21,613 bases of DNA from Phycisphaeraceae bacterium (GTDB taxonomy: Bacteria; Planctomycetota; Phycisphaerae; Phycisphaerales; UBA1924): contig WUAK01000009.1 in assembly GCA_009827205.1 (NCBI GenBank), positions 1-21,613 on the forward strand. Reading direction: 5' to 3'. The notes under the pieces were generated by a model. That model made no database searches and was not told the DNA's origin. It saw only the letters and a list, made by a program, of their open reading frames with translations. Each line of letters opens with the position of its first letter. The stretch's first letter is position 1. The position numbers and the translations under genes are program-made. Shown here in pieces: positions 1 through 5,941 of the stretch.

Positions 1-1
1 G

Positions 2-118
2 GAAACCCCGCTCTTGCGTCGTCAACGCGAGAAGGCTAAGGCAAAGGCCGCAAAGGACAAGGGCGGCCTCGACCTCGACCGTTTCGGCGGCGTCGGCCTT
101 GGCGACCTCAAGCTCTAA
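2..118 (+). CDS. 3' end of an unrecognised protein gene (partial)
   Basis: An open frame enters from the left edge and stops at TAA 116-118, encoding 38 residues. The visible tail has a Lys/Ala/Arg-rich charged stretch (RRQREKAKAKAAKDKG) followed by a short Gly/Leu/Asp-rich end (FGGVGLGDLKL). I do not recognise the family. The charged stretch suggests a helix or linker near the C-terminus. Codon choice is GC-rich like the neighbours, which supports a real coding end rather than chance. It converges on the lipoprotein gene with only 9 bp between the two stop codons. Function cannot be assigned from this fragment. Confidence 0.55.
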   Translation, partial: ETPLLRRQREKAKAKAAKDKGGLDLDRFGGVGLGDLKL

Positions 119-127
119 CCGACTCGA

Positions 128-1018
128 TCATTCATTGTTCACGGGCAGCGCTGCACTTCCAAGGTGCACGTTGCTTTCAGATGCGCTGCTCACCATCAGG
201 ATGCGTTCATCATCCAGAAGCACGAACCCCTCAAGCTCATCGGTTGGTTCGTCGAGATCGAGCACCGCGATCTGGTTGAGTGATTCCTCGTCAACGGTGC
301 AGAACGTCAGGCGGTAGCCCAGCCCGGCGGTCTGGTTCTGAACAAGCACGAGCATGCCGATGTCGTCGAGCCACTCGATCGTCTGGACAAACGGCGGACA
401 CGGGAAGTCATGCACGAGGACGCCCGAGATGGATGTGCGTGGGCTTATGGCAAGTTTCTTGGGGTCATAGAGGCGGAGCGTGTTCTCATCGTCGCCGTTG
501 TCTGCGGTTGCCATAAGCCACGTCTCACCGATTCGGACGAATTCTGGACGGGTGCCGTTGTGACCGAGGTCGTCGTCGATGATGGCGATGATCGCGCGGT
601 CGAGATCGCCGTCCTTGATCGCGCGTGCGAGGTCGATGTGGAAGATCGTGCCCGCCTGATTCACCGTGTTGCCGACAAACGTGCCGAACTCGGGGTGGTG
701 CGCAAAGCCGGTCGGGTGTGAGATCTGATCGAACCCGTTGCGGGTCAGCTCGATGGTGTGAAGCGGGCCGGTGTTAAAGTCGACGTTGTCGTAGATCTCG
801 ATTACACCCGTGTCGGCGTCGCCGTAGAGCACGAGCATTCCATCGAGCGTTGCAGCGCCCTGCCCGGCGCCGATGCCTGGGACAGTGTGGGTCGATTCGA
901 TTGTGATCGTGGTTGGATCGCTCGGCTTGATTGCGGAGCGATCCCCGGTGCCGGTTGAGGCACACCCGATCACAGAGAGGGTCATTCCAAACGCGAAGAG
1001 TGATTGAAATCGATTCAT
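128..1018 (-). CDS. Predicted lipoprotein, beta-propeller-like, function unknown
   Basis: This 296-residue protein begins with a short basic end and a hydrophobic segment, then SVIGC, a lipobox that places the lipidated Cys at residue 19. It is therefore probably a membrane-anchored lipoprotein facing the periplasm. I chose ATG at 1018. A TTG three codons upstream is possible but would only lengthen the signal peptide. The mature part is acidic and mostly short beta-like segments: LYGDADTGVIEIYD, GETWLMATAD, GMLVLVQNQ and DERILMVSSA. This looks like a repeated-blade propeller that reports on a value and its source, but I do not recognise a named family and see no catalytic motif. It is the last gene of the leftward run, 57 bp after dut. 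Operon membership is inferred from spacing. Confidence 0.7.
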   Translation of the reverse strand: MNRFQSLFAFGMTLSVIGCASTGTGDRSAIKPSDPTTITIESTHTVPGIGAGQGAATLDGMLVLYGDADTGVIEIYDNVDFNTGPLHTIELTRNGFDQISHPTGFAHHPEFGTFVGNTVNQAGTIFHIDLARAIKDGDLDRAIIAIIDDDLGHNGTRPEFVRIGETWLMATADNGDDENTLRLYDPKKLAISPRTSISGVLVHDFPCPPFVQTIEWLDDIGMLVLVQNQTAGLGYRLTFCTVDEESLNQIAVLDLDEPTDELEGFVLLDDERILMVSSASESNVHLGSAALPVNNE

Positions 1019-1075
1019 GCACGACAATAAAGGCCCTTGCGTAGCCAGTGCATCGAACAGATTGTTAGGAATGTG

Positions 1076-1561
1076 CTAACGGATGTGGTGGAGGCTCGTA
1101 GACCCGAAACCGCCTTCGCCTCGCTTGGTCGAATCGAGCTCCTCGACCTCGTGCGTGCGGATGTGTGCCAGCGGCGCGATGACGAGCTGGGCGACCCGGT
1201 CGCCGTGACGGATGGTGAAGGGTTCGTTGCCGAGGTTGATCATCGCGACGAACATTTCGCCGCGGTAGTCGCTGTCCACGGTGCCCGGCGAGTTTGGGAT
1301 GGTGACCCCGTGCTTGGTCGCAAGGCCCGAGCGAGGGCGGACCTGTCCCTCGTAGCCGACCGGGATCGCGCAGGCGAACCCGCAGGGCAGCTTGAGGATT
1401 GAGCCGCCCTTGTGGATGGGTTCGATGACGACCTCGGAACTCGCGAACTCGCCCCTTGGCAGGCAGACAGAGAGATCGAGCCCCGCTGCGTGCTCAGAGT
1501 GCTTCGCCGGGAGCAAGGCGTTGTCGTCGAGTCGTTTGAAAAGAATGTCCTGGATCTGCAT
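1076..1561 (-). CDS. dut: dUTP diphosphatase (dUTPase)
   Basis: Hydrolyses dUTP to dUMP and pyrophosphate, keeping uracil out of DNA and supplying dUMP for thymidylate synthesis; a cytoplasmic homotrimer in this family. All five trimeric-dUTPase motifs are present in order: AGLDLS (26-31), RPRSGLA (75-81), SPGTVDSDYRGE (91-102), GDRVAQLV (120-127) and the C-terminal Gly-rich arm RGEGGFGST (147-155). Length is 161 residues from ATG 1561, normal for the family. An in-frame ATG at 1621 would add 20 residues and overlap the upstream gene, and the extra sequence does not look like dUTPase, so I prefer 1561. It lies 37 bp after the small helical gene and 57 bp before the lipoprotein gene, consistent with one leftward transcript. 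Confidence 0.97.
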   Translation of the reverse strand: MQIQDILFKRLDDNALLPAKHSEHAAGLDLSVCLPRGEFASSEVVIEPIHKGGSILKLPCGFACAIPVGYEGQVRPRSGLATKHGVTIPNSPGTVDSDYRGEMFVAMINLGNEPFTIRHGDRVAQLVIAPLAHIRTHEVEELDSTKRGEGGFGSTSLHHIR

Positions 1562-1598
1562 GACCCGAGCGTAGCAGGTCTTGCAGTCAGAGATGCGC

Positions 1599-1883
1599 TC
1601 AGTCCGACTTCTCGATCTCATCGATCAGCGCGAGCTCTTCTGGCGTGAGCTGCTCGCGGAGCTCGCCCAGCACGCGGTCGAGCGAGTCGATCATCCGCTG
1701 GGTGCTGGTGATCGCGTTGTCAAGGGCGCTCTTGCCGGTCAGGCTCTTGAGGATGTCAGCGCGGTTGAGCTCTGCGAGCCTCTTCTCAGACCTCGAGCGG
1801 GCGTCGATCAGGCCGGCAAGCAGGCGCTCTGCATCGGCGCGGGCGTCGGCGGTCTCGGACAGGATCTTGGCCCTCTGGGTCAT
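1599..1883 (-). CDS. Small helical (coiled-coil) hypothetical protein
   Basis: Encodes 94 residues from ATG 1883, chosen because GGAG (complement of 1890-1893) sits 6 nt upstream; a TTG 12 nt further up would leave no room for that site. The protein is almost wholly charged/Leu helix with Arg, Glu, Asp and Leu in heptad-like spacing (RADAERLLAGLIDARSRSEK, then MIDSLDRVLGELREQL). There is no signal peptide, Cys or His. It looks like a short cytoplasmic coiled coil of two helices joined near LTGKSALDN. I do not recognise a family. It lies 21 bp after the dehydratase gene and 37 bp before dut, so it is probably co-transcribed with both. No function is inferred from that placement. Confidence 0.75.
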   Translation of the reverse strand: MTQRAKILSETADARADAERLLAGLIDARSRSEKRLAELNRADILKSLTGKSALDNAITSTQRMIDSLDRVLGELREQLTPEELALIDEIEKSD

Positions 1884-1889
1884 GGTTTG

Positions 1890-1893
1890 CTCC
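1890..1893 (-). promoter_or_regulatory. Ribosome binding site deciding the start of the small helical gene
   Basis: The minus strand reads GGAG here, 6 nt before ATG 1883. It is the reason for choosing the ATG over the upstream TTG at 1895. Confidence 0.6.
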
Positions 1894-1904
1894 AATGGCG
1901 CAGT

Positions 1905-3371
1905 CTACGCGGCACTCACGCTCGCTGCTGATTCGCTGCTCTTGAGCTCCGTCACGACCGCCTGCTTACCTGACATCTCCGGCACGTGCTCGCGGATCGC
2001 GTCGATCACGGCTTCACGATCCCTGCTTGCGCGGACCGCTCCGAGATCTTCAACGAGTGCCTTGAGATCGAAGTCGTCGGGCAGATGACCGGCCCACGTG
2101 TTGATACCCGCAAACACTGTCGGCGCAAGCTGCTCGGCGTCGTAGGCGAGTTCTTCGTAGAGCTTCTCGCCAGGGCGTGCACCTGTGAGCACGATCGGTT
2201 CCTTGCCCTCGGGGATGCCGTGGCTCGCGCAGAAACGCCTTGCCAGGTCGAGGATCTTCACGGGCTCGCCCATGTCGAGGACAAACACCGGCGCTCGCTT
2301 GCCGTCGTGAGGGAGCGCAGCTGACTGGATCACCAGCGTCGCGGCTTCGGGGATGGTCATGAAGTAGCGCGTCATGCGCTCGTCGGTCACTGTGATCTGC
2401 CTGCCCTGCGCGAGCTGGCTCGCCCAGATCGGCAGCACGCTGCACGCGGAGCCCAGCACGTTCCCGAAGCGAACCATACTGAACTTCGTCCTTGCTTTCT
2501 TCTTTCGCTGGACACCCTGGATGTAGCGCTCGGCGAGACGTTTGGTCGCTCCCATCACGCTCGACGGGTTCACGGCCTTGTCGCTCGAGATCAGAACAAA
2601 TCGCTCGACACCAGCGGCGATCGATGCGTCGGCGATCGACTTCGTCCCGAAGAGGTTGTTGGTCACCGCGTGCGCTGGGTGGTCTTCCATGAGCGGCACG
2701 TGCTTGTGAGCCGCGGCGTGAAACACGATGTCGGGCTTCAGCTCGTTCAGGTGCGCCCGGGTGCCCTCGGTGTCAACCACGTCGTGCAGCACCGCGAGGC
2801 GCTCTACACCCGGGAACTCTTCGCGGATGCGGCGATCGATCTCAAACAGCGCGTTCTCTGCGCGCTCCATGAGGATGATCTGCGACGGGTTGTAGCTGGC
2901 GGCGATCGATGCGATCTCGGAGCCGATCGAACCGCCCGCGCCCGTGACGAGCACACGCTTGCCGCGGATGAGCGAGTCCACCGCGTCGGTGTCGATCGGA
3001 TGAGGCGTTCGTCCGATGAGCGATGAGATGTCAAGATTCACGCCCGCTGTTGGCAGCCTGATGCTCGCAGCCGCGGCGGCGTCACTCAGTTGATCACCGA
3101 TCGGTGTGAGGTTGACGACTTTGATGCCCATCGACTCGAGTGCGGGCTGGATCTCACCAGAGTCTTGCTCGGCGGGAATGCTGACGAACGCCTTGCGGAT
3201 ATCGCGCCCGGCGAGTTTGCCGAGCTTGGCTGGCTTTGCTAGCACAGGCATGCCCTTTGGCGGGGCATCGAGCGTGACACACCCGAGCACATCTGCAGGG
3301 TTCTGCAGGGCGGCCCTGATCTCCGTGATCGTCTCAAACGTCCCGACGAGGATGGTGGTGGGTCTGGCCAT
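1905..3371 (-). CDS. Soluble FlaA1/CapD-type nucleotide-sugar 4,6-dehydratase/epimerase
   Basis: A 488-residue extended-SDR enzyme of the polysaccharide-biosynthesis (CapD/FlaA1/WbpM) family. Such enzymes act on UDP-N-acetylglucosamine-type sugars with bound NAD(P) to make precursors for capsule, O-antigen or glycoprotein glycans. Visible features are a first Rossmann-like N-terminal domain (about 1-120), the cofactor loop GAGGSIGSE (144-152), HAAAHKHVPLME (about 218-229), SSDKAVNP (262-269), and Met273 with Lys277 where classical SDRs have Tyr-x3-Lys. WbpM-type members are known to use such an altered Ser-Met-Lys triad. The four N-terminal membrane helices of the long WbpM type are absent, so this form should be cytosolic. 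It is the first gene of the leftward run and divergent from ruvA over 130 bp. That gap contains a GGGGG/CCCCC hairpin (3395-3409) in its leader. The exact substrate is not readable. Confidence 0.9.
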   Translation of the reverse strand: MARPTTILVGTFETITEIRAALQNPADVLGCVTLDAPPKGMPVLAKPAKLGKLAGRDIRKAFVSIPAEQDSGEIQPALESMGIKVVNLTPIGDQLSDAAAAASIRLPTAGVNLDISSLIGRTPHPIDTDAVDSLIRGKRVLVTGAGGSIGSEIASIAASYNPSQIILMERAENALFEIDRRIREEFPGVERLAVLHDVVDTEGTRAHLNELKPDIVFHAAAHKHVPLMEDHPAHAVTNNLFGTKSIADASIAAGVERFVLISSDKAVNPSSVMGATKRLAERYIQGVQRKKKARTKFSMVRFGNVLGSACSVLPIWASQLAQGRQITVTDERMTRYFMTIPEAATLVIQSAALPHDGKRAPVFVLDMGEPVKILDLARRFCASHGIPEGKEPIVLTGARPGEKLYEELAYDAEQLAPTVFAGINTWAGHLPDDFDLKALVEDLGAVRASRDREAVIDAIREHVPEMSGKQAVVTELKSSESAASVSAA

Positions 3372-3501
3372 GGTCCGCTCTGCTCCGTGGTCTTGGGGGA
3401 TGTGCCCCCTCGCTCTCTGGGTTATCGGCTTGTGACAGTGGCAACCTGAGCCGGCTGGCGCGAGAACCCACCGGCTCCCGGGATCGGACTACGCTGATGG
3501 G

Positions 3502-4152
3502 ATGATTGATCGCCTGACAGGCCGACTGGAGAGCGTCGAGGGCGCCGAAGCGGTGCTGATCCCTGAGGGATCCCCGCTCGCGTACGCCGCGCTGCTGCCC
3601 GCATACCTGGCTGAACGCCTTGCAGGCTCGGTGGGTCAGGAGATCCGCCTGCACACGCACCTGATCCTGGAATCCCAGAATCAGGGGGCAACTTTCACGC
3701 CCAGGTTGATTGGGTTCGGATCGCCGGCGGAGCGGGCGTTCTTCATGTTGTTCACGACAGTCAAAGGAGTCGGATCGCGCAAGGCGCTCCGGGCGATGGC
3801 CGCAGAGCCCGCAGAGATCGCCCGCGCGATCGCGGCGCACGATACGAAGACGCTCACCAAGCTGCCCGAGATCGGCAAGCGGCTTGCGGAAACCGTTGTT
3901 GCTGAGCTCTCGGGGAAGGTCGAGAAGTACCTGTCAACGGACGATCTCGATCGGGCCCTTGCCGAGGCGGGATCGCGGGCGATGGGCGGCACGCTCGACG
4001 GGGAGGCCAAGAAAGCGCACGCGGCGCTCCTGGCTCTCGGCGAGACACCGACTGACGCGGAGCAGATGATCCGTCGGGCGCTGGCGATGGAGCCCAAGCC
4101 CTCGAGTTCCGATGAACTCATCAAGGCGGCCTACCAGGTCGGCAGAGGCTAA
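3502..4152 (+). CDS. ruvA: Holliday junction branch migration protein RuvA
   Basis: DNA-binding subunit of the RuvAB branch-migration motor. It grips the four-way junction as a tetramer while RuvB hexamers pump DNA. The N-terminus MIDRLTGRLE matches the OB-fold domain. Two helix-hairpin-helix elements follow, VKGVGSRKAL (87-96) and LPEIGKRLAE (121-130). The RuvB-binding domain III is visible as AKKAHAALLALGETPTDAEQMI (about 169-190, short of the C-terminus). It has 216 residues, slightly longer than the roughly 203 of E. coli. The extra length lies partly at 57-70, where the usual acidic-pin segment is replaced by ESQNQGATFTPRLIGF. No ruvB or ruvC is in the window. The gene is 21 bp upstream of manC, so the two are probably co-transcribed. 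Confidence 0.95.
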   Translation: MIDRLTGRLESVEGAEAVLIPEGSPLAYAALLPAYLAERLAGSVGQEIRLHTHLILESQNQGATFTPRLIGFGSPAERAFFMLFTTVKGVGSRKALRAMAAEPAEIARAIAAHDTKTLTKLPEIGKRLAETVVAELSGKVEKYLSTDDLDRALAEAGSRAMGGTLDGEAKKAHAALLALGETPTDAEQMIRRALAMEPKPSSSDELIKAAYQVGRG

Positions 4153-4173
4153 CGCCCAAGGCAAGGACACTCG

Positions 4174-5298
4174 ATGCGTTACGCGATGATCATGGCAGGC
4201 GGCTCGGGAACCAGGCTCTGGCCCGTCAGCAGGGACGGGCAGCCCAAGCAGCTCATCGAGTTCATACCCGATGACTCGGGCAGGAACAGGTCTCTGCTCG
4301 AACTGGCGGCCACGCGCCTCAACGGGCTTGTCGAGAGTGACCAGCGTTACATCTGCACGGGTGAGCGTTATCGCGAACAGATCAAAGAAGTCCTTCCCGA
4401 GTTCGGCGATGCGCAGATCCTGGGCGAGCCCATGCCGCGCGATACCGTCAACGCCGTCGGGTTTACCGCCGCTGTGCTTGCAAAGCAGGACAAGGACGCG
4501 GTGTTTGCGGTGCTGACCGCTGACCACCTGATCCAGCCCAACGACGTCTTTCAGGACAGGCTCCGCCTCGGGTTCGAGCTCGTCGAGCAGGACGCGTCGC
4601 GCATGGTGACGTTCTCGATCAAACCCACGTATCCCGCGACAGGCTTCGGGTACGTCGAGCGGGGCTCTGCGATCGACACGCTCGACACGGCGCGCGTCGA
4701 CGGTGTGCAGCTCGCGTTCACCGTTTCGAAGTTTGTCGAGAAACCCCCGCTGCACATGGCGCAGGCGTATGTCGAGAGCGGCCACTTCGGGTGGAACTCG
4801 GGCATGTTCGTGTATCACGCACAGACCGTTCTTGATTGCCTAGCCAAATACAAGCCCGAGTGCCACGAGGGGCTGATGAAGATCCAGGAGGCCTGGGGAA
4901 CAGACGACCAGCAGCGCGTGCTGAACGAGGTGTACCCGGAACTTGCAAAGACGAGTGTCGACTACGCGATCATGGAACCCGCCTCGGCGGACCCGGCGAT
5001 CCGCGTTTGCACGGTCGAGATGGACGTCAAATGGAAAGACGTTGGCAGCTGGCCCAGCTTCTTCGAGACGATCACGCCCGACAACGCGGGGAACCGCAGC
5101 ACCGGCGAGGGCGCGACGTACTTCGAAGCCTCATCGCAATCGAGCGTTTTCAACACGGAGGATGGGCACGCCGTGGCGCTGGTCGGGTGTGAGGGATTGG
5201 TGGTCGTGCACACCGAGCGGGCGACACTCGTGATGCCCGCCGACAAAGCGCAGCAACTCAAGGACATCCGAGAGCAGCTGCCGAGTGACCTGAAGTAA
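4174..5298 (+). CDS. manC: Mannose-1-phosphate guanylyltransferase (GDP-mannose pyrophosphorylase)
   Basis: Joins mannose-1-phosphate and GTP to give GDP-mannose and pyrophosphate, the donor for mannose- and fucose-containing surface polysaccharides. The nucleotidyltransferase signature GGSGTRLWPVSR (9-20) with PKQ (24-26) is intact. TADH (115-118) is the likely metal site, FVEKP (187-191) the sugar-phosphate site, and WNSGMF (207-212) is also typical. At 374 residues it is the short monofunctional form, lacking the C-terminal phosphomannose isomerase cupin of the bifunctional type. AAGGA-like AAGGA (4163-4167) lies 6 nt before ATG. It is 21 bp downstream of ruvA and 37 bp upstream of ruvX. 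Together with the divergent dehydratase it points to glycan precursor supply. The symbol follows the common family name. Confidence 0.94.
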   Translation: MRYAMIMAGGSGTRLWPVSRDGQPKQLIEFIPDDSGRNRSLLELAATRLNGLVESDQRYICTGERYREQIKEVLPEFGDAQILGEPMPRDTVNAVGFTAAVLAKQDKDAVFAVLTADHLIQPNDVFQDRLRLGFELVEQDASRMVTFSIKPTYPATGFGYVERGSAIDTLDTARVDGVQLAFTVSKFVEKPPLHMAQAYVESGHFGWNSGMFVYHAQTVLDCLAKYKPECHEGLMKIQEAWGTDDQQRVLNEVYPELAKTSVDYAIMEPASADPAIRVCTVEMDVKWKDVGSWPSFFETITPDNAGNRSTGEGATYFEASSQSSVFNTEDGHAVALVGCEGLVVVHTERATLVMPADKAQQLKDIREQLPSDLK

Positions 5299-5322
5299 CG
5301 GCCGCACAAGGTTCTCGCACCG

Positions 5323-5344
5323 GATACCCTGTGGTATCAGATAC
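5323..5344. repeat. GATACC/GGTATC inverted repeat over the ruvX start
   Basis: GATACC (5323-5328) and GGTATC (5333-5338) are perfect 6-bp arms with a 4-nt CTGT loop. A further GATAC (5340-5344) makes a second palindrome, GTATC-A-GATAC. The ATC start candidate of ruvX lies inside the 3' arm. It could be a translational hairpin or a protein site; the sequence shows only the symmetry. Confidence 0.6.
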
Positions 5345-5830
5345 TTAGCTATCGATCTCGGAGACAAGCGGACTGGGCTTGCCCTCGGCAACAGCGCCAC
5401 GGCGATCGTGACACCGATCGGGATGATCGAGGTCCAGATCGCGCACGGCCAGGGGTCGGCGCTGCTCGAAGCAATCGCGCGCGTCGCGGTCGAGCAGCTC
5501 GGCGAGGACCCCAAGCGGGAGCCGGGCGAGCTGATCATGGGCTTGCCCCTGAACATGGACGGGACAGAGGGCCCAAGGGCGAAGATCGTGCGGTCGTTCG
5601 GAGACCGGCTCGCCCTGCGGACCGGCCGGGAAATCCACATGCAGGACGAGCGGCTGACCAGCGCGGACGCCGACTGGCAGATGGCCGGCACCGGGATGAC
5701 CCACAAACAGAAGAAAGAGAAACGCGACTCGCTCGCCGCGGCGGCGATCCTGAGCGATTTCCTCGAATCCAGAGGCGTCCGTCCCGAAGAAACGACAGAT
5801 GGGGACCGGCCATCGCCCGGTTGGGGCTAG
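5336..5830 (+). CDS. ruvX: Putative Holliday junction resolvase RuvX/YqgF, non-canonical start
   Basis: RNase H-fold nuclease family linked to pre-16S rRNA 5' end maturation and, by homology, to junction resolution. The frame reads (M)RYLAIDLGDKRTGLALG, the conserved N-terminus with the first acidic residue D7, then IMGLPLNMDGTEGPRA, MQDERLTS and the final acidic helix KRDSLAAAAIL. Between the in-frame TGA at 5291 and GTG 5408 there is no ATG, GTG, TTG or CTG. Starting at GTG 5408 would delete the D7 motif. The codon aligned with the family's initiator Met is ATC at 5336. Either ATC is used, or one base is missing just after GTG 5331. From ATC the product is 164 residues, near the usual length. 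It is preceded by manC (37 bp). The call is strong but the exact start is uncertain. Confidence 0.88.
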   Translation: MRYLAIDLGDKRTGLALGNSATAIVTPIGMIEVQIAHGQGSALLEAIARVAVEQLGEDPKREPGELIMGLPLNMDGTEGPRAKIVRSFGDRLALRTGREIHMQDERLTSADADWQMAGTGMTHKQKKEKRDSLAAAAILSDFLESRGVRPEETTDGDRPSPGWG

Positions 5831-5928
5831 AAACCTCTGTCAGAGAACCCCGCGAGCACGCGGACGGTACAACAGAGACAATGACGCTCAAGGGACGGAT
5901 CTCATCGGAGCATCCTCCCGGACGACAC

Positions 5929-5934
5929 AGGAGG
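5929..5934 (+). promoter_or_regulatory. Strong ribosome binding site for the LolA/TPR/peptidase gene
   Basis: AGGAGG lies 7 nt before GTG 5942 and fixes that GTG as the start. The 111 bp between ruvX and this gene otherwise holds only short GC hairpins, for example CCGCG/CGCGG at 5850-5863, with no T-tract and no clear promoter. Confidence 0.8.
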
Positions 5935-5941
5935 TCAACGC

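Noticed and set aside
3395..3409. GGGGG/CCCCC as a terminator
   Set aside because: Only 5 bp with no T-run, in a divergent promoter gap where no transcript should end.
3934..4818. 294-codon open frame antisense to the ruvA end and manC
   Set aside because: Spans two clear genes on the other strand and has no recognisable domain.
5331..5348. GTG 5331 as the ruvX start as sequenced
   Set aside because: It is out of frame and meets TAG after five codons; only a one-base indel would make it work, noted in the finding.
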